From contig CAVPLH010000005.1 of the NCBI GenBank assembly GCA_963705955.1, forward strand, positions 310,001 to 374,000: a DNA stretch of 64,000 nucleotides, written 5' to 3'. How positions within the stretch are numbered: the stretch's first letter is position 1; every line of letters starts with the position of its first letter. The notes under the pieces are model-generated. The model was not told the origin of the DNA and did no database searches. It saw only the letters and a list, made by a program, of their open reading frames with translations. The stretch comes from WHSW01 sp963705955. GTDB lineage: Bacteria > Actinomycetota > Thermoleophilia > Solirubrobacterales > 70-9. Shown one piece after another: positions 50,979 through 58,963 of this stretch. The position numbers and the translations under genes are program-made.

Positions 50979-51065
50979 GCGTCCAGTATGGCGGGCGGCC
51001 TGCGCGTCGGCAGCGCCCGCCGCGAGCCCTTGCCCGAGGCGGCGAGTTCGCAATACTGGGCGCCT

Positions 51066-51139
51066 CGGGGCGTGGCGCAGCCTGGTAGCGCGCACCGTTC
51101 GGGTCGGTGAGGTCCCCGGTTCAAATCCGGGCGCCCCGA
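51066..51139 (+). tRNA. tRNA-Pro (CGG)
   Basis: 74 nt folding as a full cloverleaf: acceptor CGGGGCG/CGCCCCG, D stem GCGC/GCGC, anticodon stem CACCG/CGGTG with loop TTCGGGT (anticodon CGG), T arm CCCGG-TTCAAAT-CCGGG, discriminator A. CCA is not encoded. The 3' end from 51117 is the attL copy of the 25-bp repeat, so the gene stays intact after integration. A 9-bp terminator-like hairpin follows (51147-51170). Confidence 0.97.
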
Positions 51140-51141
51140 TT
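51117..51141 (+). repeat. attL: 25-bp direct repeat within tRNA-Pro
   Basis: Identical to 60217-60241. Begins CGGTTCAAATCCGGGCGCCC and continues to the T after the discriminator base; the flanks differ at both ends. It covers the T loop and the 3' acceptor strand, the usual crossover zone for tRNA-targeting integrases. Confidence 0.93.
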
Positions 51142-51190
51142 GGCAGAAACCCGCTCGGCGAAGCGGGTTTCGTCGTTCATGGGGACCGCC

Positions 51191-51213
51191 GTGGTTCCAA
51201 TATGGTTCCGTTT
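51191..51213 (+). repeat. left arm-type repeats near attL
   Basis: GTGGTTCC, four bases, then TGGTTCCGTTT. A near copy, GTGGTTCC-5-TGGTTCCGTTT, lies at 60115-60138 inside the end of the integrase gene. Paired repeats on both sides of the core sites are typical arm-binding sites of tyrosine integrases; the role is inferred. Confidence 0.55.
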
Positions 51214-51253
51214 GCCGATTCGGGGAACGGAACGGAGCTACCCAGCCGACCGA

Positions 51254-51574
51254 CTAGGTCGATGGGAGCAGCACGCAGAAGCCCATCGCCCAGGGGTGCG
51301 AACTGCTCCGGCGCGGCCGCCGGTAATCGCTATCTGGGGGGAGCCGGGGGCCGGGGGCTATCCTCTCTAGAGGCACCGAATGATGCCAGTCCGGCGCCAG
51401 CCGGTCCAGGGGGGCCGCCTCATAGCCGTCCGGCGCCCCATCGGCGTTGATCCAGTAGCTCCGTGCCCCCGTCAGGTCATTGAGGCGAAACGGGAGTGTC
51501 GAGCTGGTCTCGAGCCGGTCGAGGATCTCGCGACCGCGACCGTCGAGCGGGGTGAGCGTCAGGGTCGTCGACAC
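51254..51574 (-). CDS. hypothetical protein with duplicated start region
   Basis: 106 residues from the GTG at 51574: STTLTLTPLDGRGREILDRL ... LNDLTGARSYWINADGAPDG. No family recognised. A TAGCCT -10 lies 8 nt before another GTG at 51591, but a 17-bp tandem duplication (51558-51591) puts that first GTG out of frame and it stops after ten codons. Either the second GTG is used or the gene is broken. First gene inside the island, pointing toward attL. Confidence 0.5.
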   Translation of the reverse strand: MSTTLTLTPLDGRGREILDRLETSSTLPFRLNDLTGARSYWINADGAPDGYEAAPLDRLAPDWHHSVPLERIAPGPRLPPDSDYRRPRRSSSHPWAMGFCVLLPST

Positions 51575-51591
51575 GTCAGGGTCGTCGACAC
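51558..51591. repeat. 17-bp tandem duplication at a start codon
   Basis: GTCAGGGTCGTCGACAC twice in a row (51558-51574, 51575-51591). On the minus strand each copy begins GTGTCGACG, so the start codon itself is doubled and the reading frame between the copies is shifted. Confidence 0.9.
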
Positions 51592-52064
51592 GCCGCGGCA
51601 GGCTAGGACCCTGTCCCGTCCCTCCGGCCATCACTCTTTGCCTTCTCAGGCGTAACGCCTGCTCATCACGAACATCAATCTCCGGCGGAGCGATCACCCG
51701 CCCGATCATCTCGCCTTGGACATCGCAGCGCTGGTGATGATCAGCAAGATGATCCCCAGGATCAGCCACAGCATCTCGGTCCTCCTTTGGCCCGGTGGGC
51801 GCCCGTGTACCCGGCTTTCACCCCGATACTCGCGAAACGTGGGTGCGGCGGTGAACGCACTTGCCGCAGGCGCATTGTTGGCTTCCGCCTCGGTCCAGAT
51901 GTCGGATGCACATCGACGTCTGAAGTGGCGTCGACCCCGAACGCGGCGCGCTCAGCAACTCAGCTTTCGGTCCGGGCCGTCCGTCACGGGGCTTGCGACT
52001 GCGCTGACTACTCGCTCGCCGGGTAGCATCCCCCCGGTCTCGATCCCGACTGAAGGGGGCACGG
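51592..52064. other. non-coding stretch in the island
   Basis: Apart from the TAGCCT promoter of the gene to the left (51600-51605) and a TAGCAT hexamer at 52023-52028 that may be the -10 of the exported protein, no convincing gene or RNA was seen. Frames here are open by chance only. Confidence 0.5.
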
Positions 52065-52775
52065 ATGCTCGCCAGAATCCTCGGACACCTACGCGCACAG
52101 TGGATGGGTGCCCTCGCTTTGTTCTTGGTCCTCACGGGCGGCATTGCCTACGCCGCCAACACGATTGCGAGCTCCGACATCATCAATGGCGAGGTCAAGA
52201 CCGCCGACATCGGCAACGACCAGGTCCGCTCTGTCGACGTGCGCGACGACACGCTGGCAAACGGGGGACTCGGCAGCGCGGACATCGCCCCCGATTCGTT
52301 GCAGGGCGCCGACATCGTTGAGGGCACGCTCCAGAACGTCGACGCCGCCACGGTCAGCGGCCTTCAGGTCCGCAAGATCAACTTTCAGGTCCCGTTCGGA
52401 ACCGGGCCGACCACGGTCCTCGATCTGGCCGGGCTGCAGATCACCGCCGAGTGCCAGAACTTCGGCGACTTCCTCGACGTCAAGGCATTCACGTCGAAGG
52501 ACCGCGCGAGCGCCTTCTTCTTCTCCGGCTACAGCGCAAACGCCGACGACACCGACGATGTCCAAGACATCAATTCCGCGAACTTCTCACACGGATCGTT
52601 CGATATCGGTGAACAGCTTCAGATCGACAATGCGACCCCCTTCCTCGGAAACAGCTCAATGGGCACGCTTAACTACTCGGCCCCGGACGGCGGGGTGGTG
52701 GTCGCCCACCTTGCCCTCGACGAGCTGCACCCCGGGGTGGGCTGCGGGCTGACGGGAACCGCGATCGGCGGCTAA
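52065..52775 (+). CDS. exported protein with SADI/GADI-type repeats
   Basis: 236 residues. Signal or anchor segment (MGALALFLVLTGGIAYAANT), then degenerate repeats: ASSDIINGEVKTADIGNDQV, GSADIAPDSLQGADIVEGTL. These are a beta-helix-like pattern common in secreted proteins of Thermoleophilia. The remaining ~130 residues look like a beta-rich domain with two Cys. ATG with GAAGGGGG about 7 nt upstream. Function unknown; island cargo. Confidence 0.8.
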   Translation: MLARILGHLRAQWMGALALFLVLTGGIAYAANTIASSDIINGEVKTADIGNDQVRSVDVRDDTLANGGLGSADIAPDSLQGADIVEGTLQNVDAATVSGLQVRKINFQVPFGTGPTTVLDLAGLQITAECQNFGDFLDVKAFTSKDRASAFFFSGYSANADDTDDVQDINSANFSHGSFDIGEQLQIDNATPFLGNSSMGTLNYSAPDGGVVVAHLALDELHPGVGCGLTGTAIGG

Positions 52776-52917
52776 GAGGCCACTTCGGCCCCTGCTGCGG
52801 GGAGCCGCGGCAAGGGCGAGCCACCAGCGCCGGCGCGTCGCGAGCGTGTCGGATGCGTCGAGGTCGGCGAGCGGAAGGTCGGGCGTCGGATGGCGCCACA
52901 AACGGTGTCGGCGCGGG

Positions 52918-53253
52918 TCAGCCGAAGGTGATCACCAGCACGATGATCACCGCGCAGGCCGACCCGATCCCGATCCCGATCGCCGCCGCCAGGATCCAGC
53001 GCAGTAGTCGATCGGGGTCCCAGTCCGGCATCGTGACGATCTTCGACCGGCCGGACGAGCTGGAGATTTTCGGCGTTGGTGGGCGACTGGGACGGTACGG
53101 CAGGGACGGACGGAATGGCACCAGCACCGCCATCGGCTGACCGTCGCTCGGGTGGGAGCCGATCGGCTCCTCCTTCGGCGAGAGCTCAGACCCGTTCTTG
53201 GGCTCGTAGCCCGCCCTCCGTCGACCGGCGTAGGTACTCGGCCCGGACGTCAT
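52918..53253 (-). CDS. small C-terminally anchored membrane protein
   Basis: Up to 111 residues; start uncertain (53253 or 53133). Pro/Ser-rich N-terminal part, then MPDWDPDRLLRWILAAAIGI and GIGSACAVIIVLVITFG, one membrane helix at the very C-terminus. No family recognised. Pattern typical of small island or phage membrane proteins. Confidence 0.5.
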   Translation of the reverse strand: MTSGPSTYAGRRRAGYEPKNGSELSPKEEPIGSHPSDGQPMAVLVPFRPSLPYRPSRPPTPKISSSSGRSKIVTMPDWDPDRLLRWILAAAIGIGIGSACAVIIVLVITFG

Positions 53254-53339
53254 GAAGATCAGCTTCGAGACCAGGTGGCGGATTCCTGGCTCAGCAGCGA
53301 GCGCGGATCGCGGGGAACGTCGCCGACACTGAATCTGCA

Positions 53340-53579
53340 TCACGCGGGCGTCCGCGAACGGGCGCGGCGCTCGGCGACCTCGTCGAGATCCTCGAACCCG
53401 CCCGATGGCTGCTCGCCCGGACGCATCTCCTCGAGCAGCCTGATCGCCGCGATGCGCTCGCGCGGGTGGACGTTCTCGTCCCGGGCGATCTCCTCGAGGA
53501 TCGCGATCCGGTCGTCGCGGGTCAGCCCGTGGTTCGGAGTTTCTTTCACAGCGACCTGCACGGCGGTCGTTGCCAACAA
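53340..53579 (-). CDS. small helical protein upstream of a lost terminase?
   Basis: Up to 79 residues: LTRDDRIAILEEIARDENVH followed by PRERIAAIRLLEEMRPGEQP. Similar short proteins occur in actinophages between an HNH gene and terminase genes, which would fit the neighbouring HNH gene. TTG start at 53579 is weak; GTG codons shortly downstream are alternatives. Confidence 0.5.
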   Translation of the reverse strand: MLATTAVQVAVKETPNHGLTRDDRIAILEEIARDENVHPRERIAAIRLLEEMRPGEQPSGGFEDLDEVAERRARSRTPA

Positions 53580-53684
53580 GACTTCACGACCATGGACCGT
53601 CCCCCCAGGTCCGCCTCCTTGACGCGAGCCGCCGCGACCTGAGAGGTTTCACCGGTCCCGCCGCGCCGCGCAGGAAAATGACCC

Positions 53685-54002
53685 CTACGCCGCGGACCCT
53701 CGCCGTTGCGCGGCCGTGATCCTCGAGTGGTGGGACTTGCAGAGCCGCTGGTGGTTGGACGGATCGTTGTTGGCGGGATTGCCGTCGCGGTGGTGGACTT
53801 CGGTTGCCCGTTCGGTGCAGCCACCACCCTCCCATTCGCAGAGCAGCTCCAGATGATCGGGGAGGATCTCGGCGCGGAGCTTCCGCCACGCCCGGCCGTA
53901 GCCCCGAGACGCCGCCGACCCCCGAGCTCGGTCGCGCTGCTTTCGGCACGCCGGGCAGGGGCGCGTGGTCTGCACTCCGTGGGTCGGGCAGTAGATCTTC
54001 AT
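53685..54002 (-). CDS. HNH endonuclease
   Basis: 105 residues. Zinc-type CPACRKQRDRARGSAASRGY, then CEWEGGGC, catalytic EVHHRDGNPANNDPSNHQRL and CKSHHSRITAAQ, the phage HNH pattern (His-His, Asn, His with four Cys). Such enzymes sit beside phage terminases and aid packaging. ATG at 54002 is the family-like start (MKIYCPTHG). Confidence 0.85.
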   Translation of the reverse strand: MKIYCPTHGVQTTRPCPACRKQRDRARGSAASRGYGRAWRKLRAEILPDHLELLCEWEGGGCTERATEVHHRDGNPANNDPSNHQRLCKSHHSRITAAQRRGSAA

Positions 54003-54021
54003 CGGACTGCTCGCAGCCGCT

Positions 54022-54276
54022 TTACTCCGACAGCCCGGCGGCTTCGAGGGCAGCCTCGGGGTCGAAATACTCATCGACGCGCACGATCAGCCCGTCGTCA
54101 ACCGTGTAGAGGAGCCACTGCCGCCAGTCCATGTCCATGCCGCTCGCCCTTGCTCGTCCCGTGTAGTGGGTTGCGGCAAGCACTCGGTCGCCCGGTGCCT
54201 CAACGCATTCCTCGAGGTCGGCCCGAAGGCCAGGGAAGGTCTCCAGATAACCCTCGAAGTAGTGCCTCACAGCCAC
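54022..54276 (-). pseudogene. truncated SnoaL/NTF2-like protein
   Basis: 84 residues matching only the C-terminal part of the fold: HYFEGYLETFPGLRADLEEC, HYTGRARASGMDMDWRQWLL, EYFDPEAALEAAGL. The usual N-terminal helix (as in MSQENVEIVR of the gene at 56543) is missing, with no trace upstream, so a 5'-deleted relic is likely. GTG at 54276 may still allow expression. Confidence 0.65.
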
Positions 54277-54518
54277 CGGGCCGCGATGTGGACCATGTCC
54301 GGGATCTGTTCGGGAGGCGCGACGTTGTTTCCGGAGAGCGCGGAACCCGGCCTCGGCGATCAGCGCCCTTCACCTGCTCGCGAGCGGCGCTCGTCTTCGC
54401 CGCGGCGGCGGTCGTCGTCCCGAGCTGACCCTTTTCGTTGATGAGGACAGGGTGGACGGTCCCGTCGAAGAAGGGCTGTCCGACAGCAACTACGGACTCA
54501 GCAGCGACAATCTCTGTC

Positions 54519-55007
54519 TTGCGCCTGACCGACGACATGAAGCGCGTGGTTCTCGAGCAACGGCTCGGATTTGCGGCAACGGTTTGCGCCGATGGCACGC
54601 CGAACCTGTCGCCAAAGGGGACAACGACCGTTTTCGACGGCGAGCGCCTCATGTTCGCGCACATCCACTCACCCGGAACGATCCGAAACCTGCGGCGAAA
54701 CCCCGCGATCGAGATCAATGTCGTAGATCCTGTCGTCCGTAAGGGCTATCGCTTCAAGGGGCTGGGCACCGTTCATATTGACGGCGAGACATACGAGCAG
54801 GGACTCCGGATTCTTGCCCAGCGCGGATCAACGATGCCGCGGGTTCAGATCAAGGCGATCGTGATCGTCGCGATCGAGAGCGCAGCACCGCTGATCTCCC
54901 CCGCGTACGACACAGGCGCCAGCGAGGACGAGGTCGCAGCTGTCTGGCGAGAACGCGTTCGCAGCTTGCGCGCTGACCAACCGCAGGTCGATGATAGAGG
55001 CCGCTGA
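54519..55007 (+). CDS. pyridoxamine 5'-phosphate oxidase-family protein
   Basis: 162 residues. Split-barrel flavin-binding fold: LTDDMKRVVLEQRLGFAATV, CADGTPNLSPKGTTTVFDGE, IRNLRRNPAIEINVVDPVVR, KGYRFKGLGTVHIDGETYEQ. Binds FMN or F420; the substrate is unknown. TTG at 54519 gives the typical N-terminus; ATG at 54537 is the alternative. Island cargo. Confidence 0.8.
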   Translation: MRLTDDMKRVVLEQRLGFAATVCADGTPNLSPKGTTTVFDGERLMFAHIHSPGTIRNLRRNPAIEINVVDPVVRKGYRFKGLGTVHIDGETYEQGLRILAQRGSTMPRVQIKAIVIVAIESAAPLISPAYDTGASEDEVAAVWRERVRSLRADQPQVDDRGR

Positions 55008-55674
55008 AAGTGCCGCTTTTCATGCAAGCACCAGTCCCGATCACCCTGCGAGGCCTACCCGTTCGACTATCCGTGCGCCTTAAGCGAGAAGCGAATCGGG
55101 CCGCCGATCGAATCTAGGTGCGACGCACGGCAGCGACCAGGCGCACGAAGTTGAAACGGCCGGCTGGGGTCAGGCAACGCCCGGTGGCAGCGGAGCGGTG
55201 CGGAGCCGCTGGCGGCAGACCCGCTCGGTGGACCTCTCGCGCCACCTGCATTGGGCCCGCGCTGGCGAGTCCTCGGTCGAGAACCGGCATGCTGAGCTGG
55301 GCGCAGGTCGAGCGAGGGGTGCAGCCTCACATCATCGAGCCCGGTGCGACAAGCTATCCGGGCGCGCATATGACCGCCACGGCCGCCGCCCTTGTCGAGC
55401 TTGGCTGGTACTGATCGTCCGCACGGTACTGCACGCTCGCAGTGTGCCCACAACGACGCTTCTGAGGCGCCGTTCCGAGCCGCGATCCTCCAAGTCATCG
55501 GTACCCGGGCGGTACCACGTAGCCGCTCCGAGGAACTGGTGTGACAGCGAAAAGCCCCCGCAGCGGGCCTTTCTCCTATAGCGGGGGCCCGATTCGTCTC
55601 TCGCTACCACGCACGGATATTCGAGCGACATCGCCTGCCGGTTGCGTGAATGCCTGCTACCGCTCGTGGTCTCT
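55008..55674. other. non-coding or relic stretch
   Basis: No convincing gene. A frame ending at 55414 (MLSWAQVERGVQPHIIEPGA) could be a relic of a longer protein. At about 55551-55575 a GC hairpin flanked by AAAA and TTTCT looks like a bidirectional terminator. Confidence 0.4.
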
Positions 55675-56518
55675 ATGAAGAAGGGCTCTGTGTCAAGCAG
55701 CGGTCGGTAGTTGGTCTCCTCTCGGGTTCGGTCGTGGGAGCGACGCTCATGTCTCTATGGCCTCCTGGTCGGAGGATCAGGCGAAATTGGATGCTTCGCT
55801 CGCGGGCGCATGTCCGAAAGGGCGGTCAAGCCGCCAGACGAAAAGCGGCGCCTCGGGGAGCGAACTCCTCACTTCGAGAAAGCATGTGCCAGATCGCGTG
55901 GGCCAAGCGGCGGGCGATGTCGATCTGGGCGACCTTGGCTCCGCGCTGTTTGCCGAGCCTCTTCTTGGTGCGCTGGTAGCGCTCTGAGTAGGCGCGGTGG
56001 TTGAGCGCGTGCATCGTCGCTTCGAGCAGGGCCCAGCGCAGGTAGGTGGGCCCGTGCTTGGTCAGCGGCCCGCGGCGATCCTTGTCTCCCGACTGGTTGA
56101 CGCGCGGGCAAAGGCCGGTGTAGCCGGCGAGCTTCTGCGGGCTGGCGAAGCGCTCGATCTCGCCGATCTCTGAGGCGATCGTGAAGGCCAACACCCAGCC
56201 GATCCCCGGGGCGCTCATCAGCAACGGGATGTAGGGGTGGTCGGCGTGGCCCGCTCGAAGGCGCTTGTTGGCGTCGGCGATCTGGGCCTCGAGGTCGTCG
56301 ATCAGCTGAAGCCAGGCGGCGACGTTGGAGCGCCAGGGCTCGGGGACGTCGAGTCGGCCGAGCAGCTTCTCTTTCTGCCCTCGACCCCGAACAGGTCGGT
56401 GACCGGGCAGGACGGCCGAAGTTGATCAGGGTGGAGTGGATGCGGTTCTTTAACGCCCTCCTCGGTGCTCGTTTTTCGGGACACGTCAAGCGTGTCACCG
56501 GAGGGGGCCCTTCTTCAT
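55675..56518 (-). mobile_element. IS110-family remnant
   Basis: 844 bp bounded by a perfect 12-bp inverted repeat, ATGAAGAAGGGC (55675-55686) and its complement (56507-56518). It contains the C-terminal half of an IS110 transposase with frame breaks. Full elements are about 1.4-1.6 kb, so internal or 5' sequence is gone. Confidence 0.7.
55826..56498 (-). pseudogene. IS110-family transposase fragment
   Basis: The C-terminal Tnp20 domain is intact in one frame: PYIPLLMSAPGIGWVLAFTI, LAGYTGLCPRVNQSGDKDRR, HGPTYLRWALLEATMHALNH. Upstream, other frames carry KNRIHSTLINFGRP and CPVTDLFGVEGRK, blocks that belong before it, so at least two frameshifts are present. The N-terminal DEDD RuvC-like catalytic domain (~150 residues) is absent, so it is inactive. 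Confidence 0.85.
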
Positions 56519-56542
56519 GGCAGTCCGAAGCGTGACTTTTCG

Positions 56543-56986
56543 CTATAGCGCCAGGCCGGCCGCCTCAAAGGCCGCCGCGCGATCGGTGGGGAAGAACTCC
56601 GCGCGCGCGATCTTGGCGTCACGAACGGTCCAGACTGCGCAGCCATCGAAATGCACTTCGAGGTCCATTCCTGGACGACGTCCGAAGTCGCGACTGACAA
56701 CGACGACTCGATCTCCCGCGTCGACGAGCTCCTTGATCTCGGTGCGATAGCTCTCCCAGGGCGCGAGCCAGTCCAACCAGCTCCGACGTAACCCGTCGAT
56801 GCCGAAGCGAGGCTCTTCCGAGAGGGCGTGAAAGATGCAGACAAAGTCATCGGTGAATGCCGGCGCTGCGGCGGCCGTCGCAGCCTCGACCTCGGCGTCG
56901 TCCCTCCCAACTACGAACAGTTCCGTGAGGTCGACGTCCGGGCCGGGTTGAAGCCCTCGAACGATCTCCACGTTCTCCTGTGACAT
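56543..56986 (-). CDS. SnoaL-like (NTF2 superfamily) protein
   Basis: 147 residues: MSQENVEIVRGLQPGPDVDL, ... FGIDGLRRSWLDWLAPWESY, RTEIKELVDAGDRVVVVSRD, then AKIARAEFFPTDRAAAFEAA. A large family of unknown function, expanded in Solirubrobacterales. ATG at 56986 with TACTCT 7 nt upstream and no Shine-Dalgarno. Full length, unlike the relic at 54022. Confidence 0.82.
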   Translation of the reverse strand: MSQENVEIVRGLQPGPDVDLTELFVVGRDDAEVEAATAAAAPAFTDDFVCIFHALSEEPRFGIDGLRRSWLDWLAPWESYRTEIKELVDAGDRVVVVSRDFGRRPGMDLEVHFDGCAVWTVRDAKIARAEFFPTDRAAAFEAAGLAL

Positions 56987-57284
56987 TTCCGGCAGAGTAT
57001 CTCGCGAAAGGTCCGCATTCCATGCAAAGCGGGCACTTTCCGAAATCACATCTGAGCGGTGAAAGAGGGCAGACGTAGGCGCGGCCCGCGGACGTCGGGC
57101 GGATGCTCAACGGCAGGGTGGGCGACCGTAAGGCGGGAGATCTCCGTGCGCTCGCGTGCGTGGTCCGATCGACCTCACAACCACCCTCCCTCCCTCGCGC
57201 CCGACCCGCGAGGCGCCGGAGCTGCCGCCATCGGCTCCGGGGCGATTACAGCAAGGGAACGGTTGCTGTCAGAATGGAGGGCGC

Positions 57285-57317
57285 AAAACGGCCCCGCGCG
57301 CTGTGAACGCCGGGGCC
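57285..57317. terminator. A-run plus GC hairpin upstream of the serine recombinase
   Basis: AAAACG then GGCCCCG (57290-57296) pairing with CGGGGCC (57311-57317). Read on the minus strand this is a hairpin followed by TTTT. An equivalent structure stands before the tyrosine integrase (58902-58936). It may end minus-strand transcription or shape the 5' leader of the recombinase mRNA. Confidence 0.55.
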
Positions 57318-57337
57318 CGACACGGAGGGATCACTCC

Positions 57338-57988
57338 ATGCAGGCTCAGAATATCCGCAGAGTCCTCGCCTACGTTCGCGTCTCAACGTCCGAGCAGGTC
57401 GACAACGGCGCCGGGCTCGACGCGCAGCGCACTAGGATCCTCGCCGAGTGCGAGCGCCGCGGTTGGGACCTGATCGACACGATCGAGGACGCCGGGTATT
57501 CCGCTCGCGACCTGCGACGGCCGGGCATCCGGAAAGCGCTCGATCGGTTGGAGGCGGGCGAGGCAGACGGTCTGCTCGTCGCGAGGCTCGACAGGCTGAG
57601 TCGGTCGCTGCTCGACTTCGCCGGACTCACAGAGCGGGCACGTCGCGAGGGGTGGGCGCTTGTCTGTCTCGATCTCGCTGTGGACACGTCGACCCCGGCT
57701 GGCGAACTGATGGCGAACGTGCTCGCCACCTTCGCGCAATTCGAGCGCCGCCTGATCGGCGAGCGCACGCGGGAGGGCATGGCCGAGAAGCGCGCGCAGG
57801 GTGTCCACCTGGGCAGACGTTCGACTCTCGACGCCCGGACGGTGCGGCGGATCAGACGCGAGCGTGAGGCTGGCGCGACGCTGCAAGAGATCGCGACCGG
57901 GCTCGACCGAGATCAGATCAAGACCGGGCAGGCTGGGAAGCAGTGGTGGCCGTCGACGGTCGCGGCCGTACTGCGGCGGAACGGTTAG
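57338..57988 (+). CDS. serine recombinase (resolvase family)
   Basis: 216 residues. Catalytic domain with Ser16 (VLAYVRVSTSEQVDNGAGLD), ARLDRLSRSLLDFAGL, and ATFAQFERRLIGERTREGMA (E-helix). Short HTH at the C-terminus (RRIRREREAGATLQEIATGL, PSTVAAVLRR). Resolvase/invertase size, not a large integrase. ATG at 57338 with GGAGGG nine bases upstream. Second recombinase of the island. Confidence 0.92.
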   Translation: MQAQNIRRVLAYVRVSTSEQVDNGAGLDAQRTRILAECERRGWDLIDTIEDAGYSARDLRRPGIRKALDRLEAGEADGLLVARLDRLSRSLLDFAGLTERARREGWALVCLDLAVDTSTPAGELMANVLATFAQFERRLIGERTREGMAEKRAQGVHLGRRSTLDARTVRRIRREREAGATLQEIATGLDRDQIKTGQAGKQWWPSTVAAVLRRNG

Positions 57989-58146
57989 CCGTTGGAGATG
58001 CTGACCACGAACCACGCGACGAGCGCGACAATGATCGGCAACGCCACAAACCAGAAGACAAGAACGCCGAGCCGGTAGCGGATGTGTTGCAGCTCGTTGA
58101 GGATCTGCTGAAGGGTTTGCTCAGAGCCCGTGGCTGGCTCGATCAC
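57985..58146 (-). CDS. small membrane protein, ~53 residues
   Basis: TLQQILNELQHIRYRLGVLV then FWFVALPIIVALVAWFVVSI: a short amphipathic helix and one membrane helix. GTG at 58146 is the likeliest start but its ribosome binding site is poor. The stop overlaps the end of the serine recombinase by 4 bp, tail to tail. Confidence 0.5.
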   Translation of the reverse strand: MIEPATGSEQTLQQILNELQHIRYRLGVLVFWFVALPIIVALVAWFVVSISNG

Positions 58147-58589
58147 TGGGAGTTCACCTGTCTTCCTCCTCCACTGCCACAGTCTTACACCGCAGGTGGG
58201 GTGTGGACGCGAGCGGGCTCTTGGGGGTCGCCGAAGGTGAGCGCCGCATCCCGGGCCCCGAGTCGCCGCGCGAATCGCGGGACGATCGGAAACCTCAGCT
58301 CCGAGCTTCCGAACTCCCGCTGGCTGGCTCCGCGGCCGGATCGATTCGTCGGGGCGCGCACGACCACGACTCCCCAACCGTTCGACCGGTCCTTCATCGT
58401 GCACGCGCGCGCGTGCGCGCGCGAGGGCACCGGGCCGTGCGCGTACGTTCCGCGAGCCGATCGCGGGGTGGGTGCGGATCTCACAGGCCGCGCAGCGCCG
58501 ACGACAGCTAAAGTGCAGTCACGTCCTCCAGCGGTCCGCGAAGCCGCCCCGCCACTTGTCCGAACGACCCTCAGCGGGAAGGCTGACAA
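58147..58589. other. non-coding stretch before the excisionase
   Basis: No convincing gene on either strand. It holds a 26-bp alternating purine-pyrimidine tract (58398-58423) and a likely -10, TAAAGT (58510-58515), within a CTAAAGTG...CAGTC motif also found before the integrase. Confidence 0.45.
58398..58423. repeat. alternating CG/TG/CA tract (Z-DNA-prone)
   Basis: 26 bp of strict purine-pyrimidine alternation, starting CGTGCACGCGCG and continuing to 58423. It is also self-complementary over much of its length, so it can form Z-DNA or a hairpin. Confidence 0.75.
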
Positions 58590-58880
58590 GTGCCGCACGA
58601 CAACACGACCGCGATGAAGTTGGCTCCTGCCATGAAAACTGGGGCGTCGACGCGGCGGGGAGCTTCGGGCGACGACCTCAGAGTCGGCCTCATCGACGCC
58701 GACGCAGCCGGTGACCTGCTCGGTGTCCCTAAGACCTGGGTCCTCGCCGAGGCGCGCGCCAACCGCATCCCTCACGTTCGCCTCGGTCGCTACGTCCGCT
58801 TCGAGCCCTCCGAGTTGGTGTCCTGGTGGAGGCAGCGCCGCCGGGGTCCGATCGGGGCACACGGACCGCAAGGGCGCTAG
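58590..58880 (+). CDS. excisionase-like helix-turn-helix protein
   Basis: 96 residues. MerR/Xis-type winged helix: GLIDADAAGDLLGVPKTWVL, AEARANRIPHVRLGRYVRFE, PSELVSWWRQRR. In such elements this protein bends att DNA and directs excision. GTG at 58590 with GGGAAGG 7 nt upstream. 83 bp before the integrase. Confidence 0.85.
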   Translation: MPHDNTTAMKLAPAMKTGASTRRGASGDDLRVGLIDADAAGDLLGVPKTWVLAEARANRIPHVRLGRYVRFEPSELVSWWRQRRRGPIGAHGPQGR

Positions 58881-58881
58881 C

Positions 58882-58936
58882 TAAAATGACGCAGTCCTCG
58901 GAAAAACGCCCCCGCGCGACTGACATCGCCGGGGGC
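58882..58936 (+). promoter_or_regulatory. integrase promoter and leader hairpin
   Basis: TAAAAT (58882-58887) is a good -10. The leader then has AAAAACG and GCCCCCG (58908-58914) pairing with CGGGGGC (58930-58936). A ribosome binding site AAGGAGA follows at 58947. On the minus strand the hairpin plus T5 would be an intrinsic terminator, blocking antisense transcription into the excisionase. Confidence 0.55.
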
Positions 58937-58963
58937 ATGGCCCATAAGGAGACCTAACCTCCC

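Noticed and set aside
51060..51095. VTT protein start at 51095
   Set aside because: That start lies inside tRNA-Pro, and the extra residues are Arg/Ala-rich shadow sequence. GTG 50978 has a -10 at the leaderless distance.
53584..53949. Frames opposite the HNH gene
   Set aside because: They cover the same DNA as the HNH endonuclease, whose zinc and catalytic residues are clear.
54438..54518. Longer N-terminus of the flavin-type oxidase to 54438
   Set aside because: Residues before LRLTDDMKRVV do not resemble the family; TTG at 54519 fits the usual N-terminus.
55067..55498. 143-residue minus-strand frame in the island
   Set aside because: No ribosome binding site, no recognisable motif, and shadow-like Arg/Gly/Ser composition.
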